Shown here: one piece after another, positions 29,069 through 39,433 of the stretch
How the letters are laid out: the number at the start of each line of letters is the position of its first letter
Position numbering within the stretch: the first letter of the stretch is position 1
From: an uncultured Arcanobacterium sp.
GTDB taxonomy: Bacteria; Actinomycetota; Actinomycetes; Actinomycetales; Actinomycetaceae
DNA: 64,000 nucleotides
NCBI GenBank assembly: GCA_945874735.1
Contig: CAMCHI010000007.1
Location: forward strand, 1-64,000
Reading direction: 5' to 3'
Program-made: the position numbers and the translations under genes
Notes under the pieces: model-generated
What the model was told of the DNA's origin: nothing
The model's database searches: none
What the model saw: only the letters and a program-made list of their open reading frames with translations

Positions 29069-30220
29069 ATGAGTGAAGTGCCAAAAGATATTCTTCCCCA
29101 GCCGATGCGACGTATGGAACGCAAGGCTTGGTTGGCTGCGCAAGCTGCTATTAACAAGGCTACAAACGAACCAGCTAGTGAAGTTGTTAATGAAGAAGTT
29201 AGTGAAGTTATCAGTGCCACTGCTGATGAGGTAACTGTCAAACCAGCAACTGCTTTAGAAACGGAGAAAAAGGCAGAAACCATTTCACCGGCGAAAAAGA
29301 AGGGGAAGAATAGCAACCGCCGTTCGCTCATTATTACCATTCTAATTATGACTCTGGGAATTGCAGTGTTGCTGTATCCGGTGATTGCGTCCCAGTATAA
29401 TAACTTGCGACAATTTCAGTTTGCGCAACAACACCAACAAAAAATTCAAGAGGCTTCCCCAGAAGAAAAAGAAATTCTGCTTGCTACTGCACGGGAATAT
29501 AATCAAAACATTGGGGGAGTGCCTATTCTCGACCCTTATCTCGATGACGTAAAACACCCAGAATCGGCAGCTTACGCTAATTATCTAAAACAATTAGGGC
29601 GTGATGAAGTAATAGGGCGTATTAGTGTGCCTAAAATTAATATGAACTTACCAATTCGGCGCACCACTAATGAATATTCGATTAGAAACGGAGCAGGACA
29701 TTTATACGGTACGGCATTGCCGGTAGGAGGAGTGGGGACGCACTCTGTGCTCACCAGCCATTCTGGCATGAGTCATGCTACGTTGTTCGATAATTTACAT
29801 CAAGTGCAGAAGGGTGACTTGATGTTTGTAGATGTAGCAGGAGAAAAACTAGCGTATAAAGTAAACCAAATTAAAGTGGTGCTACCCGAAGAAATTGGAG
29901 ACCTTAAAGCAGTGCCGGGTAAAGACTATCTTACGTTATTCACTTGCACCCCTTACGCTGTAAATTCACACCGTTTATTAGTGCGTGGAGAGCGGGTGTC
30001 TTGGGATCAAACCACAGAAAATATTTATCAAGAAACTTTGCAGTGGCGTCCGCAAATGCAGTTATGGATGTGGGCTTTGTTAGGTTTGGGAATTTTAGGA
30101 TTAATTTCTGTGTTCTTCTTATTGATGGGTAGACGAAAAAAGGATAAAAAGAAGAAAAGAAACATTCCTCCCAGCACGTCCCAAGAAAGAGTTGAAAAAG
30201 ATGGAAGTCTTAGAAGTTGA
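29069..30220 (+). CDS. srtC: Class C (pilin-specific) sortase
   Basis: 383 residues. A long charged cytoplasmic N-terminus (1-84) precedes a membrane helix (about 86-104). The lid motif DPYLDD is at 155-160. Catalytic residues are His231 (LTSHSG), Cys293 (LFTCTPY) and Arg302 (SHRLLVRG). A second C-terminal membrane helix and a lysine-rich tail follow, as in class C enzymes. It would polymerise the major pilin through its pilin-motif lysine. The end overlaps the next gene by 20 nt. Confidence 0.95.
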   Translation: MSEVPKDILPQPMRRMERKAWLAAQAAINKATNEPASEVVNEEVSEVISATADEVTVKPATALETEKKAETISPAKKKGKNSNRRSLIITILIMTLGIAVLLYPVIASQYNNLRQFQFAQQHQQKIQEASPEEKEILLATAREYNQNIGGVPILDPYLDDVKHPESAAYANYLKQLGRDEVIGRISVPKINMNLPIRRTTNEYSIRNGAGHLYGTALPVGGVGTHSVLTSHSGMSHATLFDNLHQVQKGDLMFVDVAGEKLAYKVNQIKVVLPEEIGDLKAVPGKDYLTLFTCTPYAVNSHRLLVRGERVSWDQTTENIYQETLQWRPQMQLWMWALLGLGILGLISVFFLLMGRRKKDKKKKRNIPPSTSQERVEKDGSLRS

Positions 30221-31451
30221 AGTATTAGTAATCGGTTTTGGTAAAGCCGGTAAAACTATTGCTATGAAGCGGGCAGCCGCTGGCGATAAAGTAGCATTAG
30301 TGGAACAATCCCCTGCCATGTATGGGGGAACGTGTGTGAACATTGCTTGTGTACCCACTAAACATTTGCTTACTTCGGCAGCTAAAGGTTTAGCTTTTTT
30401 ACAAGCCAAGGAAAATCGGAATACGTTTATTGCTAAAGTAAATGCCGCCAATAAGCAGATGGCTGAGGGCAAAGGGGTATTAGTAGTAGACGGGTTTGCT
30501 CAGTTTACTGCTTCGCACACAGTACAGGTAGGCGCAGAGCTTAGCATTACTGGTAAAACGGTGATTATTAATACCGGAGCTGTTTCAGGGATTACCCCAC
30601 ACGGTAAAGTGCATGACTCCACTAGTATTCAACAGTTAGCTACCACTCCGGAAAAACTAGCGATAGTGGGAGCAGGGCCAATCGGGCTGGAATTTGCCAC
30701 AATGTTTAACCAGTTTGGTAGTGAAGTAACGGTTTATAACGGTATGCCTACTTTCTTACCTAATTTTGACCCTGAGGTAGCGCAAGCTGTACATGAACAT
30801 CTCACCAGTCAGGGTATTAAAATAGTAAATCAAATGGTGGACGACTTTGAGTCGTTAGACGCAGATGCAGTGTTGTTGGCGATTGGCCGTAAACCAGCGG
30901 TAGCTGACTTAAATTTAGCAGCTGCCGGTATTGCTTACACCGATAAAGGAATTGAAGTAGATGACCATTGTCGCACTAACGTACCTGGAGTTTATGCGGT
31001 AGGTGATGTGACGGGTGCTCCACAGTTCACCTATATTTCGTATGACGATCATCGAGTAGTGCTGTCTGACCGCTGGGGCGATGGTAGTTATACACGGAAG
31101 GGACGTATTTTCCCTACTACTACTTTCTTAAATCCGCCACTTTCCACTATCGGTATGACGGAAGCTGCGGCGCGGGCAACGCATGAGGTAGAGATTCGGC
31201 AGGCAAATATCGCGGATATGGCGATTGTGCCGCGTCCGAAGATTGTGGGTAATCCGGCTGGTTTAGCGAAGTTTATTTTAGATGCGCATACTAACCAGAT
31301 TTTAGGTGCTACTTTGTTTTGTATAGATTCTCAAGAGTTGATTAACACGGTAGCAGTAGCGATGACTAATCAGATTCCTGCTCAAATACTGGGCGATGGT
31401 ATCTATACTCACCCAGCTACTTCTGAGATTTTCAACGCACTATTAGCTTAG
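30201..31451 (+). CDS. FAD/NAD(P)-dependent disulfide oxidoreductase (RclA/Har-like)
   Basis: 416 residues from ATG 30201; TTG 30192 is possible. The FAD motif VLVIGFGKAG is at the N-terminus, the redox disulfide in GGTCVNIACVPTK is Cys45/Cys50, the NAD(P) motif is IVGAGPIGLEFA, and the C-terminal HPATSE carries the interface His. The YGGTC-x4-C context is closest to RclA and hypothiocyanite reductases, which protect against HOCl or OSCN. Mercuric reductase or another disulfide reductase cannot be excluded. It starts inside the sortase gene, so it is co-transcribed with the pilus genes. Confidence 0.82.
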   Translation: MEVLEVEVLVIGFGKAGKTIAMKRAAAGDKVALVEQSPAMYGGTCVNIACVPTKHLLTSAAKGLAFLQAKENRNTFIAKVNAANKQMAEGKGVLVVDGFAQFTASHTVQVGAELSITGKTVIINTGAVSGITPHGKVHDSTSIQQLATTPEKLAIVGAGPIGLEFATMFNQFGSEVTVYNGMPTFLPNFDPEVAQAVHEHLTSQGIKIVNQMVDDFESLDADAVLLAIGRKPAVADLNLAAAGIAYTDKGIEVDDHCRTNVPGVYAVGDVTGAPQFTYISYDDHRVVLSDRWGDGSYTRKGRIFPTTTFLNPPLSTIGMTEAAARATHEVEIRQANIADMAIVPRPKIVGNPAGLAKFILDAHTNQILGATLFCIDSQELINTVAVAMTNQIPAQILGDGIYTHPATSEIFNALLA

Positions 31452-31478
31452 CTAAAGGTGAAATTTAGTTAAAAACCC

Positions 31479-31507
31479 TTGAAAATGCGGGGGGGGGGAC
31501 GTAAAAA
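31479..31507 (+). promoter_or_regulatory. Candidate phase-variable promoter of the giant adhesin with G10 in its spacer
   Basis: TTGAAA (31479-31484) and TAAAAA (31502-31507) are 17 nt apart, with ten G (31489-31498) in the spacer. The same G-run could also pair with TTTCCCC at 31511-31517 to form a terminator-like hairpin for the upstream operon, since a T-rich stretch follows. Both readings are plausible. A near-tandem 16-nt duplication (TGCATTC-AGAAAAGA type) lies at 31607-31639 just before the start codon. Confidence 0.45.
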
Positions 31508-31648
31508 GACGTTTCCCCTTCCTTGTTTTTTGTTGAGTTTACCCTGTTTTTCAGTTTGTATTTTTAAATCACGTTCGGTTTAGAATAGTTCTAGTTTTTA
31601 TTTTTTGCATTCAAGAAAAAGAGTGCATTCGAGAAAAGAATTATTCGT

Positions 31649-34600
31649 ATGACTCAAACCAAAAAAATTATTAGCGCATTTTTTGCTTTAATAGTTGCAT
31701 TCTCGGCGACGTTTATTATAGCTCCCGCTCTCGCGGTAGAAGATACTACTGCCGTGAAACTAAACTTGCGCATTGTAGGTAAACGCACTCCAGATTCTTA
31801 CACTGAGGACGGCACTCCCGTTTATAAGGCTTACTCTGGAGAACCACTTTCTTTACGTGGCACATTTGAAATCTCGGGTACAGATGTAAACATTCCTTAC
31901 GGCTCTGCCCGTATTTGGATGCCTAAAGACCCTAATGCACCCTACATTAACTCGGTTACTTTCGTAGATTCTATCAACGCCACTGAAACCATTCAATCTG
32001 GTAATAACAATAAAGACGAGTTCTTTGTACAATACAACTTCAATAAACTTACCGGTGGAGATGTGGGCGCATACCCATTCTTCTTTAATTTTGAAAATAT
32101 GATCACGCCTAACGGCACTCGTCAGCCCATCTACTTAGCTTTACTAGATGCAGACGGAAACGTGGTGTATAACGCCAAAACTTCTATCATCGTGGAATCG
32201 GTAGCAATAAGTAGCTACACCGGCACTAAATATGTACACAACCATATGAAAGAATGGAATCGTCACTTAGGCGATTATCCGCGTGGACAACGTCCAATTG
32301 CTACTCCTACCGATTTAGCAGCTACCCGCACCGTGTTTTACAACGAATTTATTGCTAATCCACCTGCGGGAGCTCCTTCTGGGCAGGGTGAGTATGCTAT
32401 GGAAGAATTCATGGTAGAAGATACCATTCCAGAAGGTGCAGTGTTTTTAACCGATGACCCAGTTAATGCAGGCTGGACGTTAAAAGAAGGCACACAGCGT
32501 ACTTATGTAAAAACGGTAACGGTAGCGGAACGTCCAGAGATCCGCACTTCTAATCGTTTTAATATTCCTATTGCTTTGTCTTTCCCAGATGCGCCATATG
32601 GCACTACTGGTACCACCAACAGTACTCAGCGTTTCGTAAATACCACGAAATTCTACTACCACAATGGCACAGAGTTTGTGCATATCTTGGATTCCAGTGC
32701 TGCCTATCAGTTCCATGTGCGTGAAGAGCCACCTGGAGCATTCTCGTGGGTAAAAGTAGCCGATCAGCCTAATAACGTAATTAACGTAGACCAAGAAGCC
32801 TACGGTGAATACATTGCCTACAAACCTAACCCATTAGGTAATACAGGCATTAATGTGTGGCCTCGTACCGGGGACGAGAAACAGCACGAAGCCTTCACTT
32901 GGACTACTACTTTTAAGCAGTGGCAACGTGATACTAACACCAATACCCATTATATGTATCAGTATCTTGACGTAAATCAAGGTATTCACGATACCGGCGG
33001 TAATGGTTTACCTTTCGATCACGACGCTTCTGTGCATCAAAGTAGTGGCCGTTTCTACTATGAATCAATTAGGCTAAATAAAGCTACTTTCTATAATGAC
33101 GGAGCTACTAACGCTACTGAAGCACACAGTACCGTAAACTGGGTAAACGAAAATACTAAGTTTAAGGCGTATAAGACTTTTGCTCCTCAAAGTGGTTACC
33201 CATTTACTCTTGATTCTCACTCACGCGCATCACAAACGGTAGCTACTTTACCGGCAGGCAGTGTATATCTTGGCACATACAAGCTGGGAGATACTATTGA
33301 AATTAAAGACGAAGGTGGCTACTACACCGGTATCGCATTTATTTTTGATGACCCTGAACTAAACAATACTGACGCTGCTGGCAACCCAATTCGGGCACTT
33401 CCTATGCGGAATATGCAATTAACCGTGGACGTAAAGAAGTACCCAGTAAAGCCGGGTTCGGTAAGCCGTGGAGCAAACGGGGAAGTAGTATATACAGCTC
33501 CAGAAAACTACAACATTTTGCAAAAATTCTCCGACCGTGTGCTCGGTTTTGTGGGAGATGGCTTAGACCAAGCTGGGTTAGATCGTGCTGCTGCTCAAAA
33601 GATTCGTTATCTTTCTTCAGCAGCAGCTGTGATTCGGGAAACTACCACTCCACCTACCCCAGTACCGGTAACTACTGTAGGACAGTGGCAGGAAAGCTGG
33701 GAACACGGCAATATGTACTTTACCCCTAACTTCCCTAAGCTAGATTTAACTACTTCTGGTTCTAAAATTTTCACTTACAGTGCAAACCCAGAAAACATGA
33801 AGTACATTGGCAATTTTAATGGTAGTTTAGCATCAGAAGCCTCTTCGCTAGTTTCAGAAGGTACTTTTGAAATTCGCGACCTAAAAGGTGTAGTGCTACT
33901 ACCTCCAGGTGTGGAATACGTTCGTACCATTAATCTAGGTAACGCTTTAGAAGAACCCGCTATAGTAGAAAACTATAAGAACACCGGCAGAACCGCTATA
34001 GTTTATCGTTTTGGCGACTATAAAAAAGCTAGTACGGGTACTATTAGTTACGAATTACGAGTTACTAAGTATGCCACCGATTCCAGCCTACCGGAAGAAG
34101 AAAAACGCAATAATAAGGTAGAAACCTGGCTTGCTTGGGACAACAACCTCAGTATTCTTGCTCGCGGTGGTGCTACTTTAGATAAGTACGACCTGAACAA
34201 CGATAATATTGAAAACAAACTGGACTTACGCACCTACGTGCTAGAAGTATTTATGCCGCAAGAAGTAATTTTGCGCAATACCGTAGCTGTAGTGCCAGAA
34301 GGACAAAACTATGAGGACGTAGCTTGGCAGCTCCAATCCCCATACCGCGATATTGATGATGATGTAGCTTTACAAGCCCGCATTATAAACAAGTGGACTT
34401 CCCCTATCACTAAGCTCACCGCTGCAGATGTACTCCCAGCTACTGGTGATAGAAAAATCGTGGCAAATCACGACGGGGAATACTTACTGCGTGGTACAAA
34501 CCAGCAAGGTTCACAGTTTAATATCCGGTTAAATGGGCCGCTAGAGGATTTACCAGCTAACGGAGTGGCAGATGAGCAGGGTAATTTCCCAGAGGGAAGT

Positions 34601-37600
34601 GCCAACCAAAAGTTCACTTTCTATTACTCTACCGCTACTCCACAACAAGCCAACCCTGATGTGGTAGATCCTAATAGCTGGAAACTAGCAGCCGATATTA
34701 CTGATTGGTCGCAAGTAACGGCAGTAAAGTTCGTGCTCAAACCAGGGCAAATAATTCCAGCCGTTCCCCCAGAGGACGCAACCCCTGAAGAAGTAGCTGG
34801 ATTTGTGCCTGGTAGTAATGAAGTGGCCGTGTATTTTGATGCTCGGGTAAACAACGACAAAACTACCGCCAACCAGCAAGTAGCTTGGAATTCTTCTGCC
34901 TATATGCAAGGAGCGGGTAGAGAGCTTAACGAAGGCAACGAAATTCAAGTGCCTACCATTCGCTATACCGTTAGCGGTATCGCTTTCCGTGACTACAAGA
35001 TGAACGCAAAAGTAAATGATAGCCGTCTACCTGGAATTACGGCACGTTTAGTGTATGCGAAAGACGGAGTAGACACGCAAGGAAATGCTTACCGTGCAGG
35101 CGATCCAGTGCCAGCAATGTGGGTAGATACTGCCAAACTAGATGCTAATGGCAATGTAGAATTAGACAAGGACGGCAACTTAATCCCTGGCACTGCCGGT
35201 AATCAAATGGTTACCGACAGTGAGGGCAACTACGGCTTTATCGTCTACAAGCGTGGCGATTACCGCGTAGAATTTACCCGGGATACGAACCTAGCAGCGG
35301 GACGTATTACAGATGTAACCGAGCAAAAGTTTGTGCAATGTTTGCCTGATCCGGATACTAAGACCCATGCGGCAGTAAAGAAGTCTTGGAATGATGTTTA
35401 CGGTAATCTCGATACCGTAAGCTCTACTGATTTTGCGCTTAATCCGTACAATCTGGCTTATACTGCCGAGGATAAGCTCGATATGTGGTCGCCTAGTTTG
35501 CACGCATACCGTAACGTGGCAATTAATGACGGACGCCTTGACTTGAAGATTCACAAGGTAGGTTTGGATAAGGACGGACTGGAAGTAGGCGCGCTCGCAG
35601 ATACTACTTTTGAGTTGCATAAGCGACAAGGCGATACTCAAGGTGAATTAGTGGGTACACAAACCACTAATAATGCCGGTGATTTAGTATTTAAGAACAT
35701 TCCATATGGCGATTACTATCTCACTGAAACGCAAGCTAGTGCTGGTTACCGTACTATCAACAAAATTAAAATTACGGTTAGTGGAGCTGAATGTGCGCCA
35801 AGCACGGTTAAAACTCAGGTAACTTTCCAAAACACTGCTGATGATACGGCAAATACGGCTCAGCATTTTAGCTACGATGCGGAAAACAACGTAGTGAAAG
35901 TTACCAACAATCCGATATTGGCTAAATTGCAGGTAGTGAAGAAAGCTGCTGATACTCAAGCCTTACAAGCTGGAGTGACTTTTGGTTTGTATCGTGACGG
36001 TAACCCAGTGATGGATAATACCGATCCGGCTAATCCTCAGCCCTTAACCGCTACTACCGATGAGCAAGGTGTAGCAGTGTTTAGCAACATTGCTGGTGGC
36101 GAGTATGTGGTGAAAGAAATTACCGCAAAACGTGGTTACACCAGTAATGAATTTGGAGAAGTAAACGGTGTAGCTGGCGTAGTTGATTTACGTACCACAG
36201 GTAAGACGGTGATAGTGCCAAGTGATCCTACTAAGAATATGGAAGAAAACTTGGCTACCCTAAATATTTCTAATGAACCAATTCGTGGTAGTGTGCGCGT
36301 AATTAAACGCGATGCTGACGATACCACTGTGCCGTTAGCGGGAGTTTCTTTCTCTATCTTTGCTTGCCAAGGTTCAGAAGATGAGCGAGGGCTAAAAACT
36401 TGTCAAGGCACTGAGCCTAATAATGAGGCTAATGCTTTAGCTACCGTCACCACTAATGAACAAGGCACCGCTGAGTTTAGTAATGTGGTTTATGGACGCT
36501 ACCTAGTAGTAGAAAGTAAGGCACTGCCTGGTTATTTACTAGATAAGAAGGCTTATCCAGTAGAGGTAACTAATGATGGTCGTCCATACAATATTACTCC
36601 CGGTAAGGAAGTGCTAAATACGCAGTATCGTGGCGATATTTCTATAGTGAAGTTGGATAGGGTAGTACCTACTCAAAAGTTAGCTAATGCTACTTTTGAG
36701 CTGTACAAGTGTAATGGCACGGTAGATTCTGCTACTCGACTCCCTAGTTGCGGTACGGTAGCAAATCCGGCAGTAGCGGCCACTCCAGTGGCGCAAGCTA
36801 CCACTAATGCGCAGGGTGTAGCTGAGTTTACTAATTTGGTGTACGGCAAGTATTTGGTGAAAGAAACTACTGCTCCTGCTGGTTACGTGCTTCCTGCTAG
36901 TTACTTAACGGTAGGCGAGAAGAACTTACTAGAGCTTACGGTTAGCGCAGATGCGCAAACTCAGTACACTGCTACTAATGAACGGGAAAAGGGTAGCGTT
37001 TCGCTAGTTAAGGTAGATGCTTTAGATACTACTAAGCCGGTAGCGGGCGCACAGTTTGCACTCTTTGCTAAGCAAGCAGACGGTTCTTATGCCACTACGC
37101 CTTTTACTTTCGATGGGGTTACTTTCCAGGGCACTACTAACGAGCAAGGTGAATTAAGTTTTGCTGGAGTGCCAATTGGGGAATATCAGTTGAAAGAAAT
37201 TGCTGCTCCGCAAGCCTATCTACTTGGGGAACAGGTGCGAGAAGTAAATATTACTGCCCATGAGCAGGTAATTGAATTTACCAGCGATAATGCAGATAAT
37301 GCCTTGGATTGGTTTACTAACCAACCCAAACTTTACAGTGTGGCAGTAGCGAAAGTGGACGAGGCAGGCAATGCGCTTACCGGAGCTAGTTTTGCGATTT
37401 ATCCGGCACAAAACACGGGAACTGCTCAAGCGCCTAAGTGGGTAAAGAGCGGTGCACGTATCGGAGCGGAGCAAGCCGTAGGAACAGATGGAAAGGTGAC
37501 TTTCTCTGCTTTGCGTCCAGGTAACTATGTGGTGGAAGAAACGGTAGTGCCTACTGGTTATGTGGGTACTACGGAACTAATTCCAGTAACGCTTACCGCT

Positions 37601-38761
37601 ACCGAAAATAATGGCCATGTTACTGAAATCAGCGTGGCTAATACCAAGATTCTTGGCTCGGTACGTTTTGTGAAAGTAGATGCTGATAGTTATGCAGCTG
37701 ATCCGCAAGTAATTACCCCGTTGGCGGGAGCTACTTTCCAGATTTTTGCGGCTAAGCAAGAAGATGGCAAGTGGGTAAAGAGCGGTGATTCTCTCGCTTC
37801 GGTAACTACCAATGTAGACGGAGTGGTGGAGTTTACTGATTTACCACAAGGTCACTATATTGTGGAGGAAACCGGAACTTCTCTCGGTTATGAGATGCCA
37901 GCTGATCCGTCTTTACACGTAGAAATAAGTACCCATGAGCAGGTGTGGACTACGCAAGATGGTTACTTCACTAATGCCGTTATTAAGGGCAAGGTATCAT
38001 TGCAAAAGCAGGGCACTACTTATCCTGATGGTACGGGTGCGCAGCCGTTAGCTGGAGCAACTTTTGCTTTGCAACAAAACGGGGAAACTAAGTACACGGC
38101 AGTGTCTGATACACAAGGCTTGGTGGAGTTCTTAGATGTGCTATATGGTACGTATCAGTTAGTGGAGCTTTCTGCGCCTACGGGTTATGTGGCAGATTTA
38201 GGTAGCCAAGAAGTAACTATTGCCACCCAGGGTGAGCATATTGAATTAGCTGACCCAGTGATAAATCAGATGATTCGCAACGATGTGCGGGCATTGAAAG
38301 TAGATGCACGCACTGGTAAGCCATTAGCGGGTGCAGAATTTGGATTATTTGCTTGTATCGGGGAAGAAAACGTATGCGATACGGTAGCAGAAATTCCGGC
38401 ATTTACTGCTACTTCTAATGAAGCAGGCGAATTGTATTTTGCTGACGTGCTATATGGTACTTACCATTTGCGAGAAATTACTGCTCCGACTGGTTATCAG
38501 CTTTCTACTAAAGTGGTAGAAGTAGTGGTGAGTGAACAGAAGGTAGCTAATGATGCTGGTGAGTTTAATGTGGTTGATGCTGGTAGGGTGGTAAATGATC
38601 CGATTCCAGCGTCACCTCCTACTTTATGGGAGCGTGTGTTAGCTAAGACGGGAGCTGCGCGTATCTTCTGGATTGCTACACTAGCTGGACTAACTTTAGT
38701 GTCTGGTCTGGGATTAATGTGGTGGCGACGCAAGCAAGATGCTCAGCAACAGGAGGAGTAG
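31649..38761 (+). CDS. Giant multi-domain adhesin with nine SpaA/Cna_B repeats and LAKTG anchor
   Basis: 2370 residues. The signal peptide ends near PALA. The first ~1100 residues are a large beta-rich, unrecognised adhesive region, followed by an SdrD-B-like domain (about 1110-1220). Nine SpaA/Cna_B domains occupy about 1290-2315. Each has a Lys early (for example LVKVD) and an E-box ending (YxVKETTAPAGY type) that should form Lys-Asn isopeptide bonds. The repeats are clearly diverged from each other. The sorting signal is LAKTG (2331-2335), followed by a membrane helix and RRK. It is a stalk-like surface adhesin with its own promoter region. Confidence 0.9.
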   Translation: MTQTKKIISAFFALIVAFSATFIIAPALAVEDTTAVKLNLRIVGKRTPDSYTEDGTPVYKAYSGEPLSLRGTFEISGTDVNIPYGSARIWMPKDPNAPYINSVTFVDSINATETIQSGNNNKDEFFVQYNFNKLTGGDVGAYPFFFNFENMITPNGTRQPIYLALLDADGNVVYNAKTSIIVESVAISSYTGTKYVHNHMKEWNRHLGDYPRGQRPIATPTDLAATRTVFYNEFIANPPAGAPSGQGEYAMEEFMVEDTIPEGAVFLTDDPVNAGWTLKEGTQRTYVKTVTVAERPEIRTSNRFNIPIALSFPDAPYGTTGTTNSTQRFVNTTKFYYHNGTEFVHILDSSAAYQFHVREEPPGAFSWVKVADQPNNVINVDQEAYGEYIAYKPNPLGNTGINVWPRTGDEKQHEAFTWTTTFKQWQRDTNTNTHYMYQYLDVNQGIHDTGGNGLPFDHDASVHQSSGRFYYESIRLNKATFYNDGATNATEAHSTVNWVNENTKFKAYKTFAPQSGYPFTLDSHSRASQTVATLPAGSVYLGTYKLGDTIEIKDEGGYYTGIAFIFDDPELNNTDAAGNPIRALPMRNMQLTVDVKKYPVKPGSVSRGANGEVVYTAPENYNILQKFSDRVLGFVGDGLDQAGLDRAAAQKIRYLSSAAAVIRETTTPPTPVPVTTVGQWQESWEHGNMYFTPNFPKLDLTTSGSKIFTYSANPENMKYIGNFNGSLASEASSLVSEGTFEIRDLKGVVLLPPGVEYVRTINLGNALEEPAIVENYKNTGRTAIVYRFGDYKKASTGTISYELRVTKYATDSSLPEEEKRNNKVETWLAWDNNLSILARGGATLDKYDLNNDNIENKLDLRTYVLEVFMPQEVILRNTVAVVPEGQNYEDVAWQLQSPYRDIDDDVALQARIINKWTSPITKLTAADVLPATGDRKIVANHDGEYLLRGTNQQGSQFNIRLNGPLEDLPANGVADEQGNFPEGSANQKFTFYYSTATPQQANPDVVDPNSWKLAADITDWSQVTAVKFVLKPGQIIPAVPPEDATPEEVAGFVPGSNEVAVYFDARVNNDKTTANQQVAWNSSAYMQGAGRELNEGNEIQVPTIRYTVSGIAFRDYKMNAKVNDSRLPGITARLVYAKDGVDTQGNAYRAGDPVPAMWVDTAKLDANGNVELDKDGNLIPGTAGNQMVTDSEGNYGFIVYKRGDYRVEFTRDTNLAAGRITDVTEQKFVQCLPDPDTKTHAAVKKSWNDVYGNLDTVSSTDFALNPYNLAYTAEDKLDMWSPSLHAYRNVAINDGRLDLKIHKVGLDKDGLEVGALADTTFELHKRQGDTQGELVGTQTTNNAGDLVFKNIPYGDYYLTETQASAGYRTINKIKITVSGAECAPSTVKTQVTFQNTADDTANTAQHFSYDAENNVVKVTNNPILAKLQVVKKAADTQALQAGVTFGLYRDGNPVMDNTDPANPQPLTATTDEQGVAVFSNIAGGEYVVKEITAKRGYTSNEFGEVNGVAGVVDLRTTGKTVIVPSDPTKNMEENLATLNISNEPIRGSVRVIKRDADDTTVPLAGVSFSIFACQGSEDERGLKTCQGTEPNNEANALATVTTNEQGTAEFSNVVYGRYLVVESKALPGYLLDKKAYPVEVTNDGRPYNITPGKEVLNTQYRGDISIVKLDRVVPTQKLANATFELYKCNGTVDSATRLPSCGTVANPAVAATPVAQATTNAQGVAEFTNLVYGKYLVKETTAPAGYVLPASYLTVGEKNLLELTVSADAQTQYTATNEREKGSVSLVKVDALDTTKPVAGAQFALFAKQADGSYATTPFTFDGVTFQGTTNEQGELSFAGVPIGEYQLKEIAAPQAYLLGEQVREVNITAHEQVIEFTSDNADNALDWFTNQPKLYSVAVAKVDEAGNALTGASFAIYPAQNTGTAQAPKWVKSGARIGAEQAVGTDGKVTFSALRPGNYVVEETVVPTGYVGTTELIPVTLTATENNGHVTEISVANTKILGSVRFVKVDADSYAADPQVITPLAGATFQIFAAKQEDGKWVKSGDSLASVTTNVDGVVEFTDLPQGHYIVEETGTSLGYEMPADPSLHVEISTHEQVWTTQDGYFTNAVIKGKVSLQKQGTTYPDGTGAQPLAGATFALQQNGETKYTAVSDTQGLVEFLDVLYGTYQLVELSAPTGYVADLGSQEVTIATQGEHIELADPVINQMIRNDVRALKVDARTGKPLAGAEFGLFACIGEENVCDTVAEIPAFTATSNEAGELYFADVLYGTYHLREITAPTGYQLSTKVVEVVVSEQKVANDAGEFNVVDAGRVVNDPIPASPPTLWERVLAKTGAARIFWIATLAGLTLVSGLGLMWWRRKQDAQQQEE

Positions 38762-38818
38762 GTTGTTGATTTGCTTTACTGGGTGCGTTTTAGTTTGGCG
38801 TAGCTAGGGGCAAAGAAA

Positions 38819-38859
38819 AATATAAAAGGCAGAGGTGGGATACTTCTGCCTTTTATATT
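38819..38859 (+). terminator. Terminator after the giant adhesin
   Basis: A perfect 15-bp stem (38819-38833 with 38845-38859) around an 11-nt loop contains AAAAGGCAGA/TCTGCCTTTT. The remaining 217 nt up to the next gene are AT-rich with no gene seen. Confidence 0.9.
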
Positions 38860-39076
38860 GCGTTCTGTTTAGATATTTTGCATACCCACCCGAAATAAAC
38901 TTGAGTATTTCTATTTTAGTTTTATTATTCATACTAAAGATGTATAAGTAATTATTTAGATTCCAGCATGAAAGTTTTAGAATTCATTTATAGTTGCTTT
39001 GTTTAGTAAAACATAGCGCAGCTAAATAGGCTGGGAAAACATCTGCTTATCTACATATTAACTTGAGGAAGTTACC

Positions 39077-39433
39077 ATGGCTGTATCAAAAACTCGACTC
39101 CAATTAGTGTTTATCGTGCTGCGGTTAGTTTTGCTAACAGTAATTGCAGTTGCTTTAGTAAAGTTTGCATTCTTTCCTAATACGGAAGAAGATGATGCCA
39201 CCAATCTAGACCCTAGCGGTACTTTTGGGGAGCTAACTGTAATGCCAGAAACTGGCGATATTACCAATACCCTAAAATTAACTGGTTCTATTGATTTAGA
39301 CTCAGCGAAACCAGTTAAAGCTACTAGCACTGGGGAAATAAACGCGGTATTTATTAAAGACGGAAGCGCAGTAGGTGAGGGAGATAGAGGGACTCTCCAC
39401 CAAAACGCGCGTTTATCCAGCTCACAGCCTTAA
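39077..39433 (+). pseudogene. Efflux/secretion periplasmic adaptor (MacA/HlyD-like), 5' part interrupted by prophage
   Basis: GAGGAAG precedes the ATG by 7 nt. The frame encodes an N-terminal membrane anchor (about 9-30), then ITNTLKLTGSIDL and VKATSTGEINAVFIKDGSAVGEGD, the first half of a biotinyl-lipoyl-like membrane fusion domain. From about residue 102 the similarity stops and a 17-residue unrelated tail runs to a stop. All sequence beyond is prophage. The remainder of the gene should lie at the right prophage junction outside this window. Confidence 0.7.
39375..39415. other. Probable left attachment site (attL) of the prophage
   Basis: The adaptor protein loses family resemblance after SAVGEGD, placing the junction at about 39375-39400. 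The exact core cannot be read because attR lies outside the window. Confidence 0.45.

Noticed and set aside
35527..38590. SpaA repeats of the giant adhesin as recently recombined tandem repeats
   Set aside because: The nine domains differ strongly in sequence, so they are old duplications, not a slippage-prone array.
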